Positions 1 to 7,358 of a DNA stretch of 26,198 bases are shown in pieces; within the stretch, counting starts at the first letter, position 1; each line of letters starts with the position of its first letter. The notes beneath the pieces were generated by a model. That model was not told the origin of the DNA. It saw only the letters and a program-made list of their open reading frames with translations, and made no database searches. Made by a program: the position numbers and the translations under genes. Source of the stretch: Bacteroidota bacterium (GTDB taxonomy: Bacteria; Bacteroidota; Ignavibacteria; SZUA-365); assembly GCA_018224415.1 (NCBI GenBank), contig JAGTUZ010000114.1, forward strand, positions 1-26,198, in the 5' to 3' direction.

Positions 1-1006
1 AGGGCGGCGAAGCGTTGACAGGGGCACGTATAGGCCGTGGCATCGAGCTTCGAAAGAACGAATTCGGGTGCCGACCTTGTCCACCTAAGGGGAAGGCAGC
101 ATGGCGTGAAGCGAAAGCGCGAGCGACACACCAACCCGCGGAGTCCAAGACCCACGGCATGTACGGAAATCTCATGCACGGAAACCGGGAGATCCCGGAG
201 CCTGCCGCTGTGAACCCCACGGAGCGGCCCGGTCGGTGAAGGCGGAAGCCGTACGACCGACAGGCACGGCACCGGGAAGTCAGACACAGGCATAGTATCA
301 AGGAAGCGGATGAACAACGGAAAGAACCGAAAAGCAGCAAGACCTCAGCGCAGAGGAGAAGCGAGTACGGGTACACCGGCGGAGTCCGTGGAGAGAAGGC
401 CTGAGGCCAAGGGAAACCCGGACGAGACGACCGCGGAAGGCACGCAGAGGCCGACAACCGCGTCGAGCGATCTGGTCAGGGTACGCGAGGCAGCCCAACG
501 GGACGCCACACAACGTCCGATCGGGATCACCGCGCTGGAAGACAAAATCGTCCAGAAAGCACTGGTGAGTGTTTTGGAACAGATTCATGAAGCTGATTTC
601 CTTGGGTTCAGCTACGGGTACCGTCCGCAGCGAGGATCCCATGACGCGTTGGACGCGATCTACGTAGCGATCACGCAAGGAAAGGTGAACTGGGTGCTGG
701 ACGCGGACCTCCGTCGCTTCTTTGATACACTGAATCATACGTGGCTACTGAAGTTTGTCGAGCACCGCATTGCGGATCCCCGGATACTGCGACTCCTGCG
801 GAAGATCCTCCGCGCCGGAAAACCGGAGACCTTCGACTTTCTGGGGTTCACCCATTACTGCACCCGGACGCGGAAGACCGGGGCCTTTGCCCTCGGCCGG
901 AAAACGATAGCCAAACGGATGCGTGGAAAACTCAAGGACGTACGTCGTACCTTGCACGTACGGATCTGTGCGGGGGGTGCCGGGCAACCGGCATCCCTAC
1001 CGCGAT
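1..1006 (+). mobile_element. Group II intron remnant (RNA domains plus deleted maturase)
   Basis: Positions 1-309 are non-coding and have the look of group II intron RNA domains I-III, followed by a reverse-transcriptase/maturase reading frame in the domain IV position. The 3' end, about 950-1006, resembles a domain V/VI end: a CACGTACGG half-stem, then GGGTGCCGGGCAACCGGCAT, which folds as a hairpin, then CCCTACCGCGAT. The 5' half of domain V seems lost, so splicing is unlikely. The 5' boundary is not visible and may lie before the window. The intron is on the plus strand, opposite to the acyltransferase and synthase genes that follow. Its exact class cannot be assigned by eye. Called from the maturase similarity and the 3'-end structure; the precise 3' end (about 1002-1008) is an estimate. 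Confidence 0.8.
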
Positions 1007-1008
1007 AA
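310..1008 (+). pseudogene. Degenerate group II intron reverse transcriptase/maturase (LtrA-type), internally deleted
   Basis: The frame encodes about 232 residues where intact LtrA-type proteins have 420-600. Recognisable blocks are RPIGITALEDKIVQ (RT2), FLGFSYGYRPQRGSHDALDA (RT2a/3), NWVLDADLRRFFDTLNH (RT3), RILRLLRKILRAG, and then directly KPETFDFLGFTHYC (RT7 to thumb/maturase). Two pieces are missing without loss of frame: the N-terminal RT0/RT1 part between VREAAQRD and RPIGI, and the RT4-RT6 part that carries the catalytic YADD box. After GKLKDVRRTL the frame runs into intron RNA sequence, so the maturase C-terminus is also lost and the last 17 or so residues are not genuine protein. No reverse transcriptase activity is possible without YADD. 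The reading frame is otherwise free of stops, which is odd for a relic. Confidence 0.85.
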
Positions 1009-1014
1009 GGGCGG

Positions 1015-1091
1015 AAGGGACCCCCGCGCCCCAGCGCGGGCGGTTGATATCACCACATTGCACTTCCCGCGCTGGTGCGCGGGGGTCCCTT
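1015..1091. repeat. Palindromic intergenic repeat, copy A
   Basis: Two 26-bp arms (1015-1040 and 1066-1091) are inverted repeats of each other with one mismatch, starting AAGGGACCCCCGCG, separated by a 25-nt centre containing GTTGATATCACCA. A second copy with a related centre lies at 3761-3836, so this is a dispersed repeat family rather than a chance hairpin. It sits about 10 bp after the intron end and just beyond the stop of the acyltransferase gene. It has no T-tract, so it is not a canonical terminator for that gene, although it could stop or stabilise a transcript. Confidence 0.85.
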
Positions 1092-1106
1092 AGCGCACAC
1101 GTCCGA

Positions 1107-2228
1107 TTATATGGCCACGTCGTACAGACGGTAGGTCTTGTACTGCTCGGCGTTCATGAGCTTCGCGCCCTTGTTCATCGGGTCGTTGTCTTCGAGGATC
1201 CACGAGGCCTCGCCCTTGTAGACGCCGTGGGCCGCGGCGCGCGTGACAGTCTCGTAGTACATGACGGCGTCGATGCCCTTGTTGCGATGCTGGGGAAGCA
1301 CGCCGAGGACGATGATGCGCACGAGATCAATGCGTTTGGTGCCGGTGAGCAGATGCCAGATGCCGGGCAGGAGGCGTCCCTTCCTGTTGCGGATGAGCAC
1401 CTGGTTGAGGTCGGGCAGGCAGAGTGTGAAACCGATGGGTTCGCCGTTGCGCTCGGCGATGAAAACCAGATCCTTGAACTTGCCCACCGCCTGCACGAGG
1501 TCCTTCGCGAGAAAATCGAATTCCTCGTCAGTCATCGCGACCGCGCCCCAGTTTTTCTCCCAGCTGCGGTTGTACAGGTCCTTGAGAATCAGGGTGTCGC
1601 GTTCGAGATTCTTGAAATCCAGATCGCGGATGGTAATGCCGTAACGGTCGCGCACGAGCTGCTGGCCGCGCACGAGCTTCGGCGTGATCACGGCCTTGTT
1701 GCGCAGCAGGTAGGCGTAGAGGTCCTTGGCCTTGCGGAAGCCGTACCCTTCAAGCAGCAGGGGATAGTACTGCGGATTGTAATTCATCAGGATCACGGGT
1801 GGGGATTCGAAGCCCTTGACCAGGAGACCGATCTCATCGTTGACCGACGGATTCATCGGACCGCGCATGCTGTCCATCCCACGTTCGCGCAGCCAGCGGG
1901 CCGCGGCGTCGAAGAGCGCATCGGCAACCTCCTGGTTGTTGACGGATTCGAAGAAGCCGAAAAAGCCAAGCTTGTCCTGATGCTCGCGGTTGTGGTTGTC
2001 ATTGATGATGGCCGCGATGCGTCCCACCGCCTCGCCGTCCTTCTCGGCGATGAAGAGCTGCATCTGCGCGTGCTTGTAAAAGGGATTCTTCGAAGTGTTG
2101 AGCAGCTTCTTGCGGTCCATCAACATGGGAGGGACCCAGTTGCGGTCGTTCTCGTAGAATTTCCACTGCAGCTTGATGAAGCGCAGGGTGTCGGAGGCAC
2201 CGGAGAGGGGACGGACCGTGACGGACAT
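1107..2228 (-). CDS. GNAT-fold N-acyltransferase, YghO/bacterial ceramide synthase-like
   Basis: A 373-residue protein of the acyl-CoA N-acyltransferase superfamily. The middle has the family block GPMNPSVNDEIGLLVKGF (about residues 123-140), then PPVILMNYNPQYY and GYGFRKAKDLYAY. The C-terminal half has the GNAT cofactor loop, IIVLGVLPQHRNKGID (about 305-320). Start ATG at 2228 follows AAAGG at a suitable distance. It lies 158 bp downstream of the alpha-oxoamine synthase gene on the same strand. A weak GC hairpin (2272-2295) lies between them. As I recall, the bacterial ceramide synthase of Caulobacter is a GNAT-like protein of similar length encoded near Spt, so the pairing suggests N-acylation of a sphingoid base or its 3-keto form. 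That role is inferred; the fold assignment is firm. It could instead acylate another amine. Confidence 0.8.
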   Translation of the reverse strand: MSVTVRPLSGASDTLRFIKLQWKFYENDRNWVPPMLMDRKKLLNTSKNPFYKHAQMQLFIAEKDGEAVGRIAAIINDNHNREHQDKLGFFGFFESVNNQEVADALFDAAARWLRERGMDSMRGPMNPSVNDEIGLLVKGFESPPVILMNYNPQYYPLLLEGYGFRKAKDLYAYLLRNKAVITPKLVRGQQLVRDRYGITIRDLDFKNLERDTLILKDLYNRSWEKNWGAVAMTDEEFDFLAKDLVQAVGKFKDLVFIAERNGEPIGFTLCLPDLNQVLIRNRKGRLLPGIWHLLTGTKRIDLVRIIVLGVLPQHRNKGIDAVMYYETVTRAAAHGVYKGEASWILEDNDPMNKGAKLMNAEQYKTYRLYDVAI

Positions 2229-2386
2229 GGAAGGACCTTTCTGCTGTTCGATACTGTCAGCGGAAGAGAAGCCGGCCAGGCGCGTCGCCTGCCGGGGGAA
2301 GGATAACGGACGTGAGTGTCCGGATATCTCGGTGACGCCGGGCGGTATTCAATGACACCCGACCGTCGCGCGATCGCGCCGGGCTG

Positions 2387-3580
2387 TTACTCGATGACGC
2401 CGAGCTTGCGGCCGATGTCGCCGCAGATTTCGAGAATGCGGTCGAGCTGCTCCTTCTCGTGCGTGGCCATGTAGCTGGTGCGCAGCATCTGCAGGCCCTG
2501 CGGCACGCCCGGACTGATGAACACGTTGACAAACACGCCGGCGTCGAACAGTTCCTTCCAGAAAATGAAGCTCGTGGTGTCGTCGCCGATAATCACCGGC
2601 ACAACGCCGGTCTCGCCCATGATCACCTTGAAGCCGAGCTCGGAGAATCCCTTGCGCATGTAGTCCGCGTTCTCGCGCAGCTTGTCCACCCGCCACGGCT
2701 CGGCCTCGAGAATGTCGAGTGCCGCGATCGCGGCGGCGACGCTGGCGGGGGTCGGACTCGCGCTGAAGATGAGGGCGGGGGAGTGATGCTTGATATAATT
2801 GATCACCGAGCGCTCTCCGACGACGAAGCCGCCGAGACTGGCGAAGGTCTTCGAGAATGTGCCCATGGTCATGTCGAGCTCATTCGTCAGCCCGTAGTAG
2901 GCGGCCGTGCCCTTGCCTCCCGGACCGATCACGCCCGTGGCATGCGCGTCATCGATGAGCACACGTGCGTTGTACTTCTTCGCCAGATCGAGCATCTGCG
3001 GAAGGTCAACGATATCGCCTGTGGTGCTGAACACGCCGTCGGAGACGATGAGCTTGCCCTTGTCCAGCGGAAGGCGCTGCAACTGACGCTCGAGATCAAC
3101 CATGTCATTGTGCTTGTAGCGCTCGAAGGTTGCAAACGCGCCCTTGGCCATCAGGTTGCCCGCGACGATGCAGGCATGGTTGTCCTTGTCCGACACCACG
3201 AACTCGCCGCGCTGCACCAGCGTCGGGATAATGCCCTGCGCGGTCTGATAGCCGGTGGAAAAGAGCAGGCAGGACTCCTTGCCCAAGAAAACGGCGAGGC
3301 GCTCTTCCATGTCGTTGTGCAGCGTCAGTGTGCCGGTCAGGTAGCGCGATCCCGAGCAGCCCGTGCCGTAGCGCTCCACCGCGTCCAGGCTTGCCTGCTT
3401 CACGCGAGGATCGGCGGTCAGGCCGAGGTAGTTGTTCGAGCCGGCCATGATGATCTTTCGGCCCTCGATCATGACGACCGGACCTTCGCTTTCCTCGATG
3501 GCGCGGAAATACGGATACAGCCCCGCGGCTTTCACTTCGTCGGCACGGGTAAAGGCTCTGCATTTGTCGAAAAGGTCCAC
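2387..3580 (-). CDS. spt: Alpha-oxoamine synthase, probable serine palmitoyltransferase
   Basis: A 397-residue PLP enzyme of the KBL/BioF/HemA/SPT family, which joins an amino acid to an acyl thioester with loss of CO2. Visible active-site features are GSNNYLGL (47-54), SGSRYLTGT (76-84), the PLP-stacking His in DNHACIVAG (H135), IDDAHATG with D210 and H213, the Schiff-base lysine in GTFSKTFASLGG (K244), and Arg367 in the position of the SPT carboxylate-binding arginine. KBL (glycine C-acetyltransferase) is the main alternative. SPT is preferred because of the adjacent acyltransferase and the ending RTSYMATHEKEQLD, which resembles Bacteroidota SPT-like proteins. Start is GTG at 3580, preceded by AGGAG five bases upstream. 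A sigma-70 type promoter lies about 110 bp further upstream. The product would be 3-ketosphinganine made in the cytoplasm. Confidence 0.82.
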   Translation of the reverse strand: MDLFDKCRAFTRADEVKAAGLYPYFRAIEESEGPVVMIEGRKIIMAGSNNYLGLTADPRVKQASLDAVERYGTGCSGSRYLTGTLTLHNDMEERLAVFLGKESCLLFSTGYQTAQGIIPTLVQRGEFVVSDKDNHACIVAGNLMAKGAFATFERYKHNDMVDLERQLQRLPLDKGKLIVSDGVFSTTGDIVDLPQMLDLAKKYNARVLIDDAHATGVIGPGGKGTAAYYGLTNELDMTMGTFSKTFASLGGFVVGERSVINYIKHHSPALIFSASPTPASVAAAIAALDILEAEPWRVDKLRENADYMRKGFSELGFKVIMGETGVVPVIIGDDTTSFIFWKELFDAGVFVNVFISPGVPQGLQMLRTSYMATHEKEQLDRILEICGDIGRKLGVIE

Positions 3581-3688
3581 GCGGGCTCCTGCGGCTACTG
3601 TAATGATCGAATCCCGGAGTGATCCGTCCCTTTCCTGTCCGGAAAGTGGAAGCTGAATGGGGATTCAGTTATGAGCGAAACATGTTGC

Positions 3689-3717
3689 AATATAGCAGGG
3701 AGGGGGATACGAGTCAA
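3689..3717 (-). promoter_or_regulatory. Sigma-70 type promoter for spt and the acyltransferase
   Basis: Reading the minus strand, TTGACT (3717-3712), a 17-bp spacer and TATATT (3694-3689) match the -35/-10 consensus closely. Transcription would start near 3682 and leave a leader of about 100 nt before the GTG start of spt. There is no competing minus-strand gene upstream, so this is the likely promoter of the two-gene cassette. Confidence 0.6.
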
Positions 3718-3740
3718 TGAAACGGAAGAGGGGGAAAAGG

Positions 3741-3764
3741 AAAGAAGGAAAGAAGGAAAGAAGG
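3741..3764. repeat. Polypurine octamer repeat, (AAAGAAGG)x3
   Basis: Three exact tandem copies of AAAGAAGG form a pure purine tract directly abutting the palindromic repeat copy B. The preceding AAGAGGGGGAAAAGG extends the purine run. Such tracts can form triplex DNA; no gene is encoded here. Confidence 0.85.
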
Positions 3765-3836
3765 GACCCCCGCGCACCAGCGCGGGTAGTTGACATCACC
3801 AGAGTCAACTCCCGCGCTGGTGCGCGCCGTCCCCAG
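3761..3836. repeat. Palindromic intergenic repeat, copy B
   Basis: The left arm (3761-3786) is identical to the consensus of copy A. The centre (3787-3810) contains AGTTGAC and GTCAACT, which pair, giving one long stem-loop around ATCACCAGA. The right arm pairs for its inner 16 bp (from 3811) and then diverges. The shared centre sequence (GTTGA, ATCACCA) shows common descent with the copy at 1015-1091. Confidence 0.85.
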
Positions 3837-3855
3837 ACGATGTCCTTGCGTCCTT

Positions 3856-3951
3856 CCACCTCTCCGCCTCTCCGCCTACCCGCCTCTCCGCCTACCCGCC
3901 TCTCCGCCTCTCCGCCTCTCCACCTACCCGCCTACCCGCCTACCCGATTAC
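3856..3951. repeat. 12-unit octamer tandem repeat (CCGCCTCT / CCGCCTAC)
   Basis: Twelve consecutive 8-bp units run from 3856 to 3951. They are mainly of two types, CCGCCTCT and CCGCCTAC, in mixed order, with three slightly diverged units (CCACCTCT, CCACCTAC and the final CCGATTAC). An 8-bp unit cannot preserve a reading frame, and the tract is intergenic, ending about 105 bp before the glnS start. It looks like a length-variable simple repeat. Confidence 0.9.
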
Positions 3952-4057
3952 CCCGCGCACATCTGCGGGAAAAACCGTACATTACATGTTCGACCACACC
4001 GGACGGGCGGTCCCGCCCGGGAACCATCATCGACCACAGACAGAGCCGATCACAGAC

Positions 4058-5746
4058 ATGGCGAGTCCCGAATCCACCCCGCAGACCTCGAATTTCATCA
4101 CGCAGCTCATCGACGAGCACAATCGTACGGGACGCTACGAAGGACGCGTGCATACGCGCTTCCCACCGGAACCGAACGGCTACCTGCACATCGGGCACGC
4201 GAAGTCGATCTGCCTGAACTTCGGCATCGCGGCGGATTACCGCGGCCTGTGCAACCTGCGCTTCGATGATACCAACCCGGCGAAAGAGGATGTCGAATAT
4301 GTGGATTCGATCAAGGAGGACATCCGCTGGCTGGGCTTCGACTGGGAGGAGCGTGAGTTCTACGCCTCGGACTATTTCGAGACGCTGTACGAATACGCGC
4401 TCAAGCTCGTCCGCGACGGCAAGGCCTTCGTCTGCGAGCTGACGGCCGAGCAGATCCGCGAGCATCGCGGCACGCTCACCGAGCCCGGACGCAACAGTCC
4501 CTTCCGCGACCGCGCCGTCGAGGAGAATCTCGATCTCTTCGAGCGCATGCGCGCGGGTGAGTTTCCTGACGGACGTTACACCCTCCGCGCGAAAATCGAT
4601 ATGGGCTCGCCGAATCTCAACATGCGCGATCCGGTGATGTACCGCATTCTCCGTGCGCACCATCACCGCACGGGCGACGCATGGTGCATCTATCCGACCT
4701 ATGACTGGGCGCACGGTCAGTCGGACTCCATCGAGGGCATCACGCATTCGATATGCACACTGGAGTTCGAGGACCACAGGCCGCTCTACGACTGGTTCGT
4801 TGAGAATCTCGGCATCCACCATCCCCGACAGATCGAATTCGCTCGCCTGAATGTGACCTATATGATCATGAGCAAACGCAAGCTGCTGCGCCTGGTGCAG
4901 GAGAATATCGTCGACGGCTGGGACGACCCGCGCATGCCGACCATATCGGGATTGCGGCGCCGGGGCTACACACCGGAGTCCATCCGCGACTTCGCCGACC
5001 GCGTCGGCGTCGCGAAAAAAGAGTCGACCATCGACATCGCCCTGCTCGAACATTGCGTGCGGGAGGACCTCAACGCCCGCGCCCTCCGCGTCATGGCAGT
5101 GCTCGATCCAGTGAAGGTTGTGCTGACGAATTTCCCCGAAGGCCAGGTCGAAATGATGGAGGCCGTCAACAATCCCGAAGATCCCACCGCCGGCATGCGG
5201 CAGGTGCCATTCACACGTGAACTGTACATCGAGCGCGAGGATTTCATGGAGGATCCGCCGGGCAAGTTTTTCCGTCTTGCGCCCGGACGCGAAGTGCGCC
5301 TGCGTTACGCCTACATCATCAAGTGCGAGGAAGTGGTGAAGGACAACGCCGGCAACATCGTTGAGCTGCGCTGCAGCTACGATCCGCAGACGCGCAGCGG
5401 CATGCCGGAAGCCAACCGCAAGGTCAAGGGGACGCTGCACTGGGTGTCGGCTTCCGAAAGTGTGGAAGCGGAGGTGCGTCTCTACGATCGGCTTTTCCTT
5501 CGCGAGGATCCGGACGAGACCGACAACGGCGAAGACTTCCTCGCGAACCTGAATCCCGATTCCCTGCAGATCCTGCGCGCACGCGTCGAGCCTTCGCTGG
5601 TCGATGCCCTGCCCGGCACACTTTACCAGTTCGAGCGCAAGGGATATTTCACCGTCGATTCGCGGTATGGCCGTCCCGGTACACCCGTGTTCAACCGCAC
5701 CGTTTCCCTTCGCGACACCTGGGCCAGAATGAGCACAAAATCATGA
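4058..5746 (+). CDS. glnS: Glutaminyl-tRNA synthetase
   Basis: A 562-residue class I aminoacyl-tRNA synthetase that charges tRNA-Gln with glutamine; E. coli GlnRS has 554 residues. It has RFPPEPNGYLHIGHAKS with the HIGH box at about 44-47, LRFDDTNP at about 68-74, and the KMSKS-type loop MIMSKRKLL at about 269-277. The typical two-barrel anticodon-binding C-terminus follows, including VDSRYG and FNRTVSLRD. Start ATG 4058 was chosen because the family N-terminus (NFI..LIDEHNRTGRY) follows closely; no clear Shine-Dalgarno is seen. The stop overlaps the next gene's start as ATGA (5743-5746), indicating translational coupling. Its presence means this organism can charge tRNA-Gln directly, without relying only on the amidotransferase route. 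Confidence 0.97.
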   Translation: MASPESTPQTSNFITQLIDEHNRTGRYEGRVHTRFPPEPNGYLHIGHAKSICLNFGIAADYRGLCNLRFDDTNPAKEDVEYVDSIKEDIRWLGFDWEEREFYASDYFETLYEYALKLVRDGKAFVCELTAEQIREHRGTLTEPGRNSPFRDRAVEENLDLFERMRAGEFPDGRYTLRAKIDMGSPNLNMRDPVMYRILRAHHHRTGDAWCIYPTYDWAHGQSDSIEGITHSICTLEFEDHRPLYDWFVENLGIHHPRQIEFARLNVTYMIMSKRKLLRLVQENIVDGWDDPRMPTISGLRRRGYTPESIRDFADRVGVAKKESTIDIALLEHCVREDLNARALRVMAVLDPVKVVLTNFPEGQVEMMEAVNNPEDPTAGMRQVPFTRELYIEREDFMEDPPGKFFRLAPGREVRLRYAYIIKCEEVVKDNAGNIVELRCSYDPQTRSGMPEANRKVKGTLHWVSASESVEAEVRLYDRLFLREDPDETDNGEDFLANLNPDSLQILRARVEPSLVDALPGTLYQFERKGYFTVDSRYGRPGTPVFNRTVSLRDTWARMSTKS

Positions 5747-6729
5747 TTATCGCACTTACCGGCGGGAGCGGCTTTATCGGCTCGCATCTTGTCGACCGCA
5801 TGATACAGGAAGGACATGAAGTGCGCACCCTTGTGCGCCGCAGCAGCAACCTGCGCTGGCTGGAAGGCAAACCCGTGCAGCTCGTCGAAGGCGACGTCCG
5901 TGATGCCGCCTCGCTCGAAGCCCTGCTGCGCGGCGCGGACTATGTCTATCACATCGCCGGTGTGGTGAAGGCCCGTACGCGCGAGGATTATTACGATGGC
6001 AATGTCCGCGCGACGGAAAACATGCTCGAGGGGACGAAGCAATTTGCTCCCAATGCGCGCCGCTTTCTGTACGTCAGCAGCCAGACCGTTGCCGGCCCTT
6101 CACCGTCGCTCGACCGGCCGGTGTGTGAGGAAGACGAACCGCAGCCCCTCACGACCTATGCGAAAAGCAAGCTGGCGGCCGAGCACGCCGTCCGCGCTGC
6201 GGGCGACAGCCTTCCCTGGACCATCGTGCGTCCTCCGGCCATGTACGGTCCACGTGATACGGAAATCTTCATCTACTTCCAGGCACTGTCCCGCCGCCTG
6301 CAGTCGCTGATCGGCTTCGATGACAAACGCCTGAGCCTGCTGCACAGCGACGACCTCGTGACCGGCATGGTGCTGGCCGCGGAAGCCGACATCAGTGTCG
6401 GCAAGACATATTATATCGCCAGCAGCGAGTTCTACTCCTGGACGCGGGTGGGACGCGTCACCGCCGATATCATGGGCACGCGCGCACTGACCGTGCGCAT
6501 CCCGCATTCTCTTGTGTATACCATCGCCGCCTTCGCCCAGAACTTCGCCGCCATGCAGCGGAAGGCCGCCACGCTGAACATCGAGAAAGCGCGCGACATC
6601 ACACGGCGCTACTGGACCTGCGACATCTCCAAGGCGCAGCGAGAACTCGGCTATACACAGCGGATAGGGATAGAAGAGGGCATACGCGACACGGTGGAAT
6701 GGTATCGCGCGCAGGGTTGGCTGAGATGA
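5743..6729 (+). CDS. NAD(P)-dependent epimerase/dehydratase (extended SDR)
   Basis: A 328-residue extended short-chain dehydrogenase/reductase. The N-terminal Rossmann motif is TGGSGFIG (6-13), the catalytic serine region is YVSSQTVAG (about 110-118), and the active-site pair is Y139-K143 in TYAKSKLAAE. RPPAMYGPRD (substrate-side loop) follows. Acidic residues at the end of beta2 are absent and arginines lie there (LVRRSSN), so NADP may be preferred. The substrate could be a nucleotide sugar, a flavonoid/sterol-like alcohol or a hopanoid-linked sugar; nothing in the sequence decides. Its ATG overlaps the glnS stop by four bases, so the two are co-translated. It converges with nadD, separated by 38 bp of purine-rich sequence with no clear terminator. 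Confidence 0.88.
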   Translation: MIIALTGGSGFIGSHLVDRMIQEGHEVRTLVRRSSNLRWLEGKPVQLVEGDVRDAASLEALLRGADYVYHIAGVVKARTREDYYDGNVRATENMLEGTKQFAPNARRFLYVSSQTVAGPSPSLDRPVCEEDEPQPLTTYAKSKLAAEHAVRAAGDSLPWTIVRPPAMYGPRDTEIFIYFQALSRRLQSLIGFDDKRLSLLHSDDLVTGMVLAAEADISVGKTYYIASSEFYSWTRVGRVTADIMGTRALTVRIPHSLVYTIAAFAQNFAAMQRKAATLNIEKARDITRRYWTCDISKAQRELGYTQRIGIEEGIRDTVEWYRAQGWLR

Positions 6730-6767
6730 TCGTCGGGGGAAAGAGGAAAGGGGAAAGGGGCTGACGT

Positions 6768-7358
6768 TTAGGCGTCGTGTTCGCGATACAATCCCTGCGA
6801 GGCGATGAACACTTCCACCGCCCAGGGAACGAGGTAGCGGATGGAGCGTCCCTCATGGATGCGCTTCCGGATGTCTGTCGACGATACGTCGATTTGCGGC
6901 ATCTCGAACAGCTGCGCGATGCTTCCGTAGGGGTGGGAAGCGAGATCGAGAGGAACCCCGGGCCGTTGTGCCACGGCAATGGTCGCCAGCGCGATGATGC
7001 TCTCGGGCTCCTTCCAGAGGTGGAATTCATCGAATGTATCGGCTCCCATCAGCAGGAACAGTGTATCGTCGGGCTGCTTCTCCCGCACATGCCGCAGTGT
7101 GTCGACGGTGAAGGAGACGCCGCCGCGTTGTGCCTCGTGATATTCACCGTCCAGACGGTCATTGCCCGACACGGCGAGCGCGACCATTTCGCTGCGCAGT
7201 TCGACCGACAGGCTTTCCGAACCTGTCTTGAACGGGGACTGGAACGCGGGTACGAGCAGGACGCGGTCAAGCCCGAGCGTGTCGATGGCCTGCTGCGCGA
7301 GAATGAGATGTCCGATATGCGGCGGATCGAACGTTCCGCCGTACACGCCGATGTTCAT
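6768..7358 (-). CDS. nadD: Nicotinate-nucleotide adenylyltransferase
   Basis: A 196-residue nucleotidyltransferase that converts nicotinate mononucleotide and ATP to deamido-NAD, the common step of de novo and salvage NAD synthesis. It carries GGTFDPPHIGHL (7-18, with the HxGH motif), GADTFDEFHLWKEP (105-118) and the SSTDIR motif (159-164). Length is typical of the family. Start ATG 7358 overlaps the stop of the upstream glycosyltransferase gene by four bases (7355-7358), so translation is probably coupled. It is the last gene of the gltX operon. Confidence 0.96.
   Translation of the reverse strand: MNIGVYGGTFDPPHIGHLILAQQAIDTLGLDRVLLVPAFQSPFKTGSESLSVELRSEMVALAVSGNDRLDGEYHEAQRGGVSFTVDTLRHVREKQPDDTLFLLMGADTFDEFHLWKEPESIIALATIAVAQRPGVPLDLASHPYGSIAQLFEMPQIDVSSTDIRKRIHEGRSIRYLVPWAVEVFIASQGLYREHDA

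Noticed and set aside
15..239. 74-codon open frame at the window start
   Set aside because: It falls in the structured RNA part of the group II intron and has no protein similarity that I recognise.
741..2306. Long plus-strand open frame (521 codons)
   Set aside because: It lies antisense to the acyltransferase gene and has no family motifs; it is a by-product of high GC content.
2387..3580. Naming the synthase as kbl (glycine C-acetyltransferase)
   Set aside because: The family core fits, but no threonine dehydrogenase is near and the adjacent GNAT acyltransferase fits SPT better; kept as the alternative.
3856..3951. Possible CRISPR-like array
   Set aside because: The units are contiguous octamers with no spacers and no cas genes nearby; it is a simple tandem repeat.
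3932..5440. 502-codon minus-strand open frame
   Set aside because: Antisense to glnS; its end also runs through the octamer repeat region.
6730..6767. Terminator between the convergent SDR and nadD genes
   Set aside because: The 38-bp gap is purine-rich (GGGGGAAAGAGGAAAGG) without a hairpin.
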